Positions 44,820 through 54,278 of a stretch of DNA of 64,000 bases are shown piece by piece. The stretch spans positions 1 through 64,000 of the forward strand of contig JAAMXP010002084.1 in assembly GCA_019693395.1 (NCBI GenBank), in the 5' to 3' direction. Made by a program: the position numbers and the translations under genes. The first letter of the stretch is position 1; each line of letters starts with the position of its first letter. Origin of the DNA: Ettlia oleoabundans. Taxonomy: Eukaryota; Chlorophyta; Chlorophyceae; Chlamydomonadales. The notes beneath the pieces are model-generated. The model did no database searches. It was not told the origin of the DNA and worked only from the letters and a program-made list of their open reading frames with translations.

Positions 44820-46039
44820 TCATATGCGCTGCGCCGCCGCTGCTGCCAGCCGGCGCCGGGTTGCTGCGACTGCGTCCTCTAGGTTTGCCACTGCTTTTTG
44901 GCTTGCAGCCGCAGCCTCGTCCTCTGCCCGTGCCTCCAGCTCCAATCGAGCTGCCAGCTTGTCAGCCTCCTTGCCCCAGGCACATGCCTCCGCAGCTATG
45001 ACATGTGCACTGCTGTGCAGCGCCTGGAGGCACTTGGCCAGCACCGCCGCGTCCTGAACAGAGATCATGGAATGCAGCAAATCCGGTGATGAGTACAGAA
45101 CTAAATTGCTAGCGATCAGCAGGAAACGTGCCTCTTACCGCAGCAGTGCTGGTTGGCGTGGCCTGTCAGCCGCAGCACCAGTCCCTGCTAGCCTCACCTG
45201 TGCGATGGCCTGCACCTTGCCACACTGCGCCCAGGCCACGCTGCCTCCGGGAGCTGCATTGGCGGCTGTCAACACCTGTCGTGCGTCCTCCACTTTGCGG
45301 CTGAGGGCGGGAAGCAAGTTTTCCAGCCTGGCGAACACCAAAAGTGCCGCATCCTCTCCACCATCACCCCCTGTTGCTGCCTGACCCTGCATCTTGCCTG
45401 ACGCTCCGGGGCCGGTACTGCTGTTGGCTGCTGTGCTGGCCGCTGCCTGACGGCGCAGCACTTCCTGCACCGCCGCAGAGCCATCACCCTTCTGCGCTGC
45501 TGCCGCCAGCATCTGCAGCATGGTGTTGGTGGCCTCTGGCTCCAGCCCTGCAACAATCTGCAATGGCATTTGAGAAGGGTGTGGGCGGTAGCGTTAAGCA
45601 GGCTGTCATACGTCCCAGCTAACATGGCGAGCCTAACACTGGCCCCGGTCTCCACCCACAGACCTTTGAGGGGCGAGCAGATACCGGCTGGCCAAGCACT
45701 GCAGTTATGATGTCTACCAGCTTCTGCAAGTAGGCCAGCTTGGCCTCCTTGTCCTGCATGTTGGCGCAGTCGTTTTGTTGAGGGTTCTGAATAGCAGCAG
45801 CGACTGTGGGACTCGGCGGGACTGCAGGGTGCGGCGGCGGCAACTGTTCACACCATGGAGCGCGCATCCTGCTCGGCGTCCGTGAAGAGTCCAGGAGCAA
45901 AATCCGTAGATAGCTGCACTTCCGATACGACGTCGTGCAGGAAGCGAAATGGGGGTCGTCCAAGCAGCTCCTGAGTCAATTTAGGCTGCCCGGAAGGCAG
46001 CACTGGCTGCAATGACGCAATTGTGTCCTGCCAGGCCAT
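44820..46039 (-). CDS. IFT54: Intraflagellar transport protein 54 (TRAF3IP1/MIP-T3/DYF-11 homologue)
   Basis: Four exons (45854-46039, 45664-45753, 45198-45557, 44820-45053) sum to 289 residues. The N-terminus matches the calponin-homology-like domain of TRAF3IP1: LLGRPPFRFLHDVVSEV, FAPGLFTDAEQDARSM, DKEAKLAYLQKLVDII, GQPVSARPSKIVAGLEPEAT, then NTMLQMLA. The C-terminus keeps a helical region (FARLENLLPALSRKVEDARQ and a final Ala/Glu coiled coil) that in this family binds IFT20. IFT54 is part of the IFT-B2 complex and its N-terminal domain binds tubulin and motors. The long charged linker present in animal proteins (over 600 residues) is almost absent, so this is a compact version. Its presence suggests that the alga makes, or recently made, cilia. 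Confidence 0.9.
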
Positions 46040-46077
46040 CGTATGGAGCCTACTCGACAGCGGGAGCGCTAGTCAAC

Positions 46078-47681
46078 ATGTTGGGCCACCCCCGCTGGCG
46101 CCACGTGCGCAAGCGGGCGCGCCAAAGTGCTGGGCTTGGAGGGCGAGTATGGTTTCTTCTAAACAGCGCTGCATTATGCAGGTCAAGGCGTGAAGAAATG
46201 CATCAGGAAAATGTATCCTATCTGTTGACATCAACAACAACGTGCGCATGATGCTTCCCCTTTGCAGCACTGCTGATGGAGCACTGCTGCCAATTCTGCA
46301 CTACACTGAAGCGAAGAGCCAGATAATTCTAACTGAAGCAGCCATATGGCTGACTGTGCAGCGAATACAAGTTGGCACATCGCACAACGAGATCATCGTG
46401 TCAACTGGGGTTCATGGGTGGAATGCACCCTGGGTAAAATTCCACAGGGAGCTGCCAGAACATGCCCGGACATTGACTGCGGTGAAAGCTGCATGTTGAC
46501 AACAGCAGGGAGCCCAGTTGGTTGTTATGGTACAGCGACATACATGCAAAGACCATGTTACAACACAAGATTGGCAGCACAACTCAACTGTGTCGCTTCA
46601 TTAAAAGTGCCTGAGCACACATTATGTTCCACTGCAGGTTGTGCTGGGCAAGATGCTTCAAGTGGGAAAATGCGGCTCATGAAAGACTGCAAACCTTGGT
46701 GCAGGGGGCATAGAGCAAGCATCCAAGGCTGTGCATCGACCTGTGCAAGAAGTGGATAGGTGAAGAAGGACAGAAGCAGGGATGCCTAGGCTGGTGTGTG
46801 TAAGCGAGTGTCAAACATGCTTTCCGACCGCCCCAAATATGCCGAGGCTACAGAAACTTGCTGGGATGCCGGTGCTTTTGATTCTGCCGCCAAACGCATA
46901 TAAATGCTGCACCAGTCTTCCAACATTTCAGCTGGAGGTCTCTGGGTCTACCGCAGTGGTTGACGCATTGCCCAGTGAAAAACATCTGTGCATGCCACGG
47001 CATGCCAGCTATGCTTATAACATGCACCTGGCCTTCAATGCGCAGCACAGCATGGCTGAGTGCGGCTGGTTGCAGTAAATTACAGCTGCTGGGAATCTGC
47101 TGCCTTCACGGCACCCTGCTGACCGTGACTGGTGGCCTGCTGACTGCCGCAGCTGTGGTGGCAGTTGGCGTGAAGGGCGCCATGTCCTGCTGCGTGCTGC
47201 GGCTGATTGGCGAGTGCATGGAGCGGCATGGGTCGTCCAGCCTGCAGCAAGTCGCAAAACAAATGGTAAGATGCATAAATCCACAGCATTGCATGGCATG
47301 TAGCACCTAATTGATACACTCTGCCAATGCCGTAACACACGGCCCCTACTATGAGCCTACTAGGAGCACTTTTGTAAAGGAACCGATCCGGGGGTCAGCC
47401 ATCCACGCTGGCGCAAAGCTAAACCTTGCTGCAATTGCTGCATAGGAAGGCAAGCACATGGCCCGCATTCGAAAGCGAGTCCAACAGTTTTCCCGCACCT
47501 GAAGGAGCCATGCCGCCAGCTCTCCTGGTCCACCTCGTCAGGCCGCAAGTTCAGCGAGGCAGATGGCATACGCGCAAACCTGCGCACCAGCAGACAGAAA
47601 ATTGTCAAGCCACGCAGCTTGCAGGATGCAGCTGCACCAGGAACAGTGCTGGAACTTGCAGCAGCCATGGACGAAGAATGA
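46078..47681 (+). CDS. Hypothetical small protein gene, model incomplete
   Basis: Evidence is partial. A first exon may run from the ATG at 46078 to 46146 (MLGHPRWRHVRKRARQSAGL), basic and only 38 bp from the divergent IFT54 start. A phase-0 exon 47086-47265 has good splice sites and encodes a hydrophobic helix (LLTVTGGLLTAAAVVAVGVK) followed by LRLIGECMERHGSSSLQQVA. A last exon ending at the TGA at 47679-47681 reads KEPCRQLSWSTSSGRKFSEA and continues Lys/Arg/Glu-rich to AAAMDEE. It looks coding by composition, but its phase does not fit the previous exon directly, so an exon between 47266 and about 47430 is missing or the model is wrong. No family recognised. The intervening 46150-47085 holds nothing I can support. 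Confidence 0.3.
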
Positions 47682-47723
47682 CAGCATGATGCTCAACACG
47701 TACAAACACAGCTACAGATAAGC

Positions 47724-48492
47724 TCACCACTTCTCTTTGGCGTCCAGGGGCGCCATCTCATCATCACTATCTCCGAATTTGAATGCGAGCTTTGGTGCTG
47801 CAGGATAACCATGGCAACTTTAGGCGTTGAATGCGGCAAGCCAGTGGCAAACATTGATAGCGCATAAATGATGGGCTTCGGAGCCATGCACAGACCTGGG
47901 CGAGGTGACGTGGCGCGTGGGCTTCCTGGACGGGGAGAGGAAGGCGCGGAACCGCCCCTGCTGCTGGAGGCACGTGAGAGGTAGCGCTGCACTGTGGATG
48001 CCCCATGCATAGGGGGCGGCGCAGAAGTGCGGCTGTGCGGCGCCGCAGTCTTGTCCATGTCATTGCTGCAGGCAGGCAGGCAGCCAAGCCGGACCGCGAC
48101 AGATGCCAAGCAAGAGTGAGGAATTGGGCAGGATCACTGCCAAAAGGATGGCTCAGTTGGTCAAGGTCCACATGGCTGCAGGCCAGCGGATGTATGTACT
48201 GCAGAGCCACGCTGCTCAAATGCAATCCGCCACTGCGCTTCTTAACCGCTGATACGCTATGCTTGCCATGTGTGGCACTCTTCATCACGTGAAGAACTTG
48301 ACAGTGAGCTGCGTTTAACGGTGCGGGCATAACACGGGTCTTTGTAATCATCAAAACCTGCGTTGCACTCAAGAGAGGCACACAAGACACGCATCGGCCG
48401 GTGGGGCGGGCGGGCAGTCACACGCCACCGCTTTACAGCCGCAGCCTGTCTCGGAACGTCATTGGCACGCCTTCCGAGATCGCTTTCGTCAT
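47724..48492 (-). CDS. Orphan 99-residue protein
   Basis: Three exons (48437-48492, 47896-48065, 47724-47797) join in phase to 300 nt. The protein begins MTKAISEGVPMTFRDRLRLN, has a Ser/Pro/Arg-rich middle (SRASSSRGGSAPSSPRPGSP) and ends with an acidic/aromatic tail (KLAFKFGDSDDEMAPLDAKE plus KW). I recognise no family. The S-P-R repeats look like phosphorylation or microtubule/RNA-binding disorder, which is inference. Support comes from canonical splice signals at all four sites, matching phases (2 then 1) and natural composition. Start and exon 1 are the weakest part. It converges with the incomplete gene at 46078-47681 and diverges from the isochorismatase gene 276 bp away. Confidence 0.5.
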
Positions 48493-48768
48493 GAAGATGC
48501 TTTCAGGGTGCACCTTTGGGAACTGCCCCCGGAGTCCTTGCGTCCCACCCGCTCGTTAGTGAACCCATGACGGTACAGTGTTGATTGGACGCTGAAATGA
48601 CCGCAACTGGCCCAAGAGCCAAGTTAGAACGTGCACGAAGGCGGATTCCCGGTTTTAAGCCCGGCGTGGCGCGCTGCTGCGCCGAGCGCAGCATGGACAC
48701 GTTGCTGGCTGTATGTAATAATCTATGCTTTAGCGCGGTTCAATACTAATATTCAATCGGGTGCTGTA

Positions 48769-50819
48769 ATGGCCAGCGCTGCTGCGCTGAGGGTGAGTGC
48801 CATCGCCAGACACCTTCTGCAGTCGCCGGCTGCCGGCTGTATCCAGTCCAGACTCACGACAGGTGAACTGAACGCTTATTGACAGTCGTGCGCTGCAAGG
48901 AAGCCCTTGGCGAATCACCATTCGGTTCAGGGTTTGCCTGCCCTGCACCCAGCTCGTACTCAATGGATTGACCCGCCCTGCAGTGCGCACGATGGCCGCG
49001 GCTGCCTACAACTTCCGCAGCGTGGGCAAGCTGGCGGCGGAGGAGACGGCGCTGCTAGTGTGCGATGTCCAGGAGCGCTTCCGCCCCATCATCGCTGGCT
49101 TCCCAGCAGTGATAGACACCAGCAAGCGCATGGTGGGTGTCAGGGTGTTTAACAAACTTCAGTCTCAGGGGCGGTGATGCGTCGTCCCAGTTTGTATGTG
49201 AGCGCAACCGACGAACCTTCTATGCTTGTACTCTCAATGCCGCTGAAGCACAGCTGCTGGTAATCATACCAATGCTGCTGCATATACCTTGTTGTCGTCT
49301 AGGGTGTTCTGACATGAAAAAGCCTGATGAAGTGATGCCTTTCCTGAGGTGTTGGATGTCACAGTGCCTGCTCCCCATCAGCACCCTCACATCCAGCAAA
49401 TTGTCCGGGCTTCCATCCCTCAGGTTTTGGACTGCACTTGACCACAGTGGTATGCTTCACACTCTAGATCACACTAGGTTACAATCTACAAACCTTGTAG
49501 CTGCCCTCCCATGCGTGCGCTGGTGGCTGCAGCTACGCGCCGCGGCGGCGTTACAGCTGCCCGTAATTGTCTCAGAGCAGTACCCCAAGGCCCTGGGCAA
49601 TACGGTGGAGGAACTGCAGGAATTCATTCCCAAGGAGGCTCCAGGTGCGCATGTGTACTGGTTTGCTAGGGCACCGTGCAGAATCGATGTTTTGTTGCGG
49701 TGCTGGTGGGCACAGTGGCGCTGACACCGCTGGCTGACGGAAAATTGGGCCTAAAAGTAGCAGATTGATGGCTGCTTTGAATGTTGCAAGCTGCGAACTC
49801 TCTCTCTCTCTCCAGCAGCCTGTGCTGAGCATGCTTTGTTTGCTTGGTGTTGCTGCATGGCTGCCACTCTGCAATTCACTGCCACGCATGCCTGCATTTG
49901 TCTTCTCGACGCTGACTGTTCATCGGTGGGAGGCCTATACACAGCACCTGCCGTGCTTGCAGTGGTGGCCAAGACTCTGTTTAGCATGTGCACAGACGAA
50001 GTGAACGCTGCAATTGAAGCACTGCCAGCAGTCAAGAAGGTGCTGATTGTAGGCATCGAGACGCATGTGTGCGTGCTGCAGACCACGCTGGACCTGCTAG
50101 GTAGGCCAGGGCTGGGTGGATGTCAGAAAAGTGGGGTGCCCTGTGCTGATTTGCATCGCTTTGATAAAATCAAGGTTTGCAGGGCAGGGCATGGTACTGG
50201 ACTGGCAGCATGCCTCAAGATTAGCTTCTTTACCTGTTACTCTGGCAAATTGTGATGCTCAGCAGCAGCCGACTACAGTGAAAGGTTGGCTCTAGCTGAG
50301 ATGCAGCAGTTCAACACCTCTCACCCGCAGTTTTGCCGAGGTTGCCTGCTGTTTCAGGCTTAGTTTACCCTGTCGTAGACCATTTGTCGTGCATGGCACA
50401 GTGCTGCTGACCCCTTCCTCTTGACCTGCCAGACCAGCCCCTGCCCACCATGACATGCATACTGCAGAACGCGGCTATGAGGTGCATGTCATTGTGGATG
50501 GTGTGAGCAGCCAGCGCCTGGGTGACCGCTCAGCAGCGCTTCAGCGTCTGGCGCAATCTGGTGCCTTCTTGTCCACCTCAGGTGAGCGGCGAGCTTGGCG
50601 AGTCACAAGCAGGTGGGTTGCTTGTGGTCAATTAGGTTTGTGTCTGGCAATCCATGCACGTGACCTGCTACTTGCCTGATGCTACCCTTTGGCTCTTCTC
50701 CTGTCTGTTTGGCAGAGATGGTGTGCTTCCAAATGTTGAAGAACACAAGCCACCCAGCTTTCAAGGCCATCTCTGCGCTAGCGAAAGAGGCCCGTCCCGA
50801 ACAGCTGCCTCCCGCATGA
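48769..50819 (+). CDS. Isochorismatase-family hydrolase, probably mitochondrial
   Basis: Six exons (48769-48862, 48984-49132, 49533-49644, 49963-50100, 50468-50581, 50716-50819) give 236 residues. The triad of the cysteine-hydrolase superfamily is visible: D59 (LLVCDVQERFRP), K100 (VSEQYPKALGNT) and C155 (GIETHVCVLQTTLDLL), followed by YEVHVIVDGVSSQR. The C-terminus (EMVCFQMLKNTSHPAFKAIS) matches the ISOC1/ISOC2 subgroup rather than nicotinamidases. The substrate of ISOC proteins is not known. Exon 1 encodes an amphipathic Ala/Arg/Ser-rich leader (MASAAALRVSAIARHLLQSP) that looks like a mitochondrial presequence. An internal ATG at residue 35 would give an untargeted form. Confidence 0.9.
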
Positions 50820-51338
50820 ACCACAGGAGTGCCGTCCCCACCTGTACAACACCACGTTAATAACTGTGCTTTAAGCTTTCTATTGCGCTGCTGACTGCTG
50901 CGTTTTTGTTGCAAGGAATACATTCGTGTGGAAGAATGATCAGTGAAAAGGCCCACTGACAACGGTTGAAAGCAAGTCACCTCAACAAAATGCGAAAGCA
51001 ACGAGCAGAGAGAAAGGGTGCAAAGTGCACTACTGGTACAGGGAACGCAGTTGAGTACAAATGCCTGAGAAAGGCAAACAATGAGAGGCACGCAAAATTG
51101 AGACAAGCGTCACTGCTCAAGTGGCAACAATGCGCTGCCCGGCATTGTAGGCAGCAGGCAAACAATGGTTTCAGCAAGGCTGCAAGAATGGTGTTATCGG
51201 GTGGCATGAAGAGGGGCACATGCATCAGGTTGACGCATGCACATACGCCAACATGGCAGGGACAAAGCAGAACAGGTGTTGTAGTTGATGCAGGGAGGCT
51301 AGCACCCATATTTCGCTCAGACTGCCCTCAAAAGCAGA
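50820..51338. other. Convergent intergenic region, isochorismatase / HAD-like gene
   Basis: About 520 bp of facing 3' UTRs, relatively A-rich on the plus strand (for example 50985-51090). No supported coding feature. Confidence 0.35.
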
Positions 51339-53898
51339 TCAGTCATCGTCATCAAAAGTGGCGTTGGTGAGCCGTCGCCTGGGCGGTGCTTTGCCCACGA
51401 ACTTGGTACCCAAGTCCATGTGCTCGGAGCCGCGGTTGGCAAACAGTCTCCTGCAGGTCAGGATGAGCGAGAAAGGAACGTTCAAACACGTGCAGGCAGG
51501 GCTCAGGCACCACTAAGGCTGCACCGCGGCATAGGAGATGTGCGAAGCGTGCTTGGTGCACCAGGTAGTGTCGCCTTGAAGTCTTCTGCCGCGCAAACCA
51601 ACACAGCATGCCATGTAGGTCAACTGCAACCCATCAAATTTAAATGTTGGCTGTTGTCTGCTACTGCACCTTACCTCCCATCCACCCCACCCACCTGATG
51701 TTGTAGACTGATAGCTCCCGCATGTTTGCGCATGTGAGGTCGGCGTTCTTCAGGTCAAACGCTTTGTGCATGCCCAGCAGCGCTACCGCCTTCATCGTGC
51801 AATTGTGTGCAGCTGCAGGCAGGCAGGCAGAGCAGGGCAGGGGCGGCATAATTAAATGGCCTGGCATGCATGCACAGACTGGCAATCTCACCAGTCATGC
51901 ACCGAAATGAAGAAGCTTGCTGCCATGACGCTATGCAGCCTGCCTTGCCGCACCTGTGATGGAGGTAGGGCAGGCGGCAAACACGACGCACTGATTGGGG
52001 GGCCGCCCCAGCTTGATGGCTGCCGATAAGTACCGCTGTGCGATGGTCTCCATGTCGTCATCAGCTGCAGCGGAAATGCAAGCGTGCAGCGTTTCCAGCC
52101 AGGCGGTTGTGAGGACCGTGCAATGCACCAGCGACTTGCAGTCCAGTGCTCAATGCAGCTGTATTATGGGTAGACGCTGGGCCTTCCTTATTGCGACTAG
52201 CTCCTATGTTCAAACCACGAACCCAATGTCCAGTAACAAGCAAAAGACCATGCAGCGTACATCATACCCAGCTTTGGTCAGCAAGAAATGCATGTGAAAG
52301 GTGTTGGCATACCCGTGACAAGGCAGGTGAAGAGCTGGCGCAGGCCCAGCCGGTCCAGCACCTCCCCGGTGGTGTGGCGGTCCATGGAGGTCACCAGCGC
52401 GCATGGCACCCGTGTCTTGCTCATCAACTGCAGCGACAGGCACGTGCCATAAAGTTGGTACGGGTGCGGCAGCCCTGAGCGCAATGCAGCTGGCAGGACA
52501 GCGTATATAAGTTTGTGGGCCCGTACCTAAGTGTTGCTCTTTGTTCACAGAATTAACACCATGAGCCCACTGTATGCCAGCAGCGTCGGCCTGCCGTGTA
52601 GCATGCAGTGCAGGAGTGACTCAGGGCGGCAGCAATGGCCACCCACAACCTACCTGCAGCCAATCCGCCACGCCATCCAGCGGCTGCGCCAGCTCCAGCA
52701 GCAACCGCCCATACTCACAGGCCACTAGCCAGGCCAGCTCCTGTGCCCGCCCCCAGTCCCGTGTCCACATCAGTACCTGCCAGTTGCAGACAGGTCCAAT
52801 GGTGGATGGAAAGGCAAACAGCGAAATGAGCCAGTACATGAAGGTGGCAAAAAGCGTGCAGTGGTTAAACTTGCGCTGGCGGGACCGCTGGCCAGTGCCC
52901 ACCACACATAGCGGCAGGTAGAACCACCTAATACAACTAGCCAAGTGGCAGCTATGCCCTCCAGTGCCTCTACAGAGAGCAACGCAGCCTGGGACCACCT
53001 GCCAAGGGCTGCACATAAGCGGCAAAGGAGCATCAGCGCTCACATCTAGGACAGCCCGCTCTGGCCGTACATCATAAAGCTGCGGGCGCTCCATAGCAGG
53101 GAAGGGCAGGCCCTCTGCTTCGGCGACCTGCTGCCAAGCCTTGCGCTGCAGATGCCGCGTGTCTGCAACAACGTTGTCCCAATTGAATATCAACCCAAAG
53201 GCCTCGTCCGGCCGCATGCTGTGCCTGCAAGTGTTACAGATGCAAAAGTGAGAGGTGGGTGCTGATGGCAATGCAGGTTGTACAAAAGCGAAAGTGAGAC
53301 GTGGGTGCTGATGGCAATGCAGGTCAACATTGCTCCCCTTCCCAGTTCGTCTGCCCACGGTTCAGGGGCTACAACAGCACCTGCTGGGCCACTCTCACCT
53401 GATGCGCTGCTTGCCTTGAATCTTCATTTGCTCGTTTAGCGTATCCACGTCCAAGTGTGTGCGCTCGCCTGAAAGCCGGAACTGGATAAAGCCCTGCTAG
53501 GCGACAGCACAACAGTACAGTGAGTTACGCGATGTGGGCGAAGGGTAAGCAGGAGCACGCTTGGGTTAGCACGCTGTGGTCATCATTCAACACACCTCCC
53601 CGTACTCCGAGCCTGCACGGTCCGTGCTGCTGATGGCGTTGAGTAGATTACGCTCAGTGCCGTGCCGTTGACCGTCAAAGGGCCCTTTGCCACCACCGCT
53701 TCCGCTGCCGCTTGGGCCGTGGGCGCCGCCACCCCTGCCCGCCGCTGCTACTATCAACGGTAACGCTCGCCGGCTTGCATTTGCAGGCCGAGACGCGCAA
53801 GGACAACTGCGAGCTTTGTGCGCCAACAGCCGCAACGCCCTTGGCAGGGTTTCGGCAGCTGCTGGGCCTGCGGGAAGGGCGCCCCCCGCTGCCTGCAT
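51339..53898 (-). CDS. HAD-like protein, plastid-targeted, catalytic Asp replaced
   Basis: Eight exons (53596-53898, 53399-53493, 53044-53224, 52654-52776, 52313-52427, 51954-52064, 51695-51812, 51339-51450) give 385 residues. The first about 60 residues are Ala/Arg/Ser-rich, like a chloroplast transit peptide. The HAD fold follows: FGLIFNWDNVVADT (motif I), a helical cap region, VPCALVTSMDRHT (motif II, Ser/Thr), and CVVFAACPTSITAAHNCTMK in the motif III/IV region, where a typical GDxxxD is not seen. Motif I normally reads DxDG; here the nucleophile position is Asn147 and the second Asp is D149. The C-terminus is basic then acidic (GKAPPRRRLTNATFDDDD). Plant HAD-like plastid proteins with degenerate motif I exist, so this may be a structural or regulatory protein. 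The start is the ATG at 53898; the frame is open to a TTG 12 nt upstream. Confidence 0.84.
53245..53324 (+). repeat. 34-nt direct repeat in HAD intron
   Basis: Units 53245-53278 and 53291-53324 are nearly identical (AAAGTGAGA then GTGGGTGCTGATGGCAATGC), with a 46-nt period, inside the intron between exons 2 and 3 of the minus-strand gene. Confidence 0.75.
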
Positions 53899-54278
53899 GC
53901 TGCGATGCAAGGTTCAGCAACTCGGCTGCACCGCAAAGGGCTTGTCAGAGCCACAAAATCGCGAGGAAATCGTGAACCACCCAACCAAGTGTGACAAGAT
54001 GTCCAGAAAAGGTCGTTAAAAATGCGCAGCTGAAGTACAGCCTTTAGATGGGCGTGGGGCACGGGATAGGTAGGGGAGCACAGAGCAGCGCACCTGCCAA
54101 CTCAGCAGGAAACGGGAGGAGACGTTTGAACGCGTCCCTCGTGTCGGGCTGCTATCTGGCTGGCTCCTTGATCGCCACAATTGACCAATTGTGTTTGCAA
54201 CCACCCGTTGAGTTCTCCCGCTCCACTAGGTCCGCAACCGACGATCCAGCCGCCCCGCCCCGCTTGCCTTGGACCTGG
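53899..54278. promoter_or_regulatory. Divergent intergenic region, HAD-like / acyl-CoA dehydrogenase
   Basis: 380 bp between two divergent starts of organelle-targeted proteins. No supported gene. The plus frame from 54048 that reaches the dehydrogenase exon is probably 5' UTR. Confidence 0.4.

Noticed and set aside
48503..48700. Minus-strand 65-residue frame upstream of the orphan gene
   Set aside because: No splice link or family match. It overlaps the presumed promoter between the divergent orphan and isochorismatase genes.
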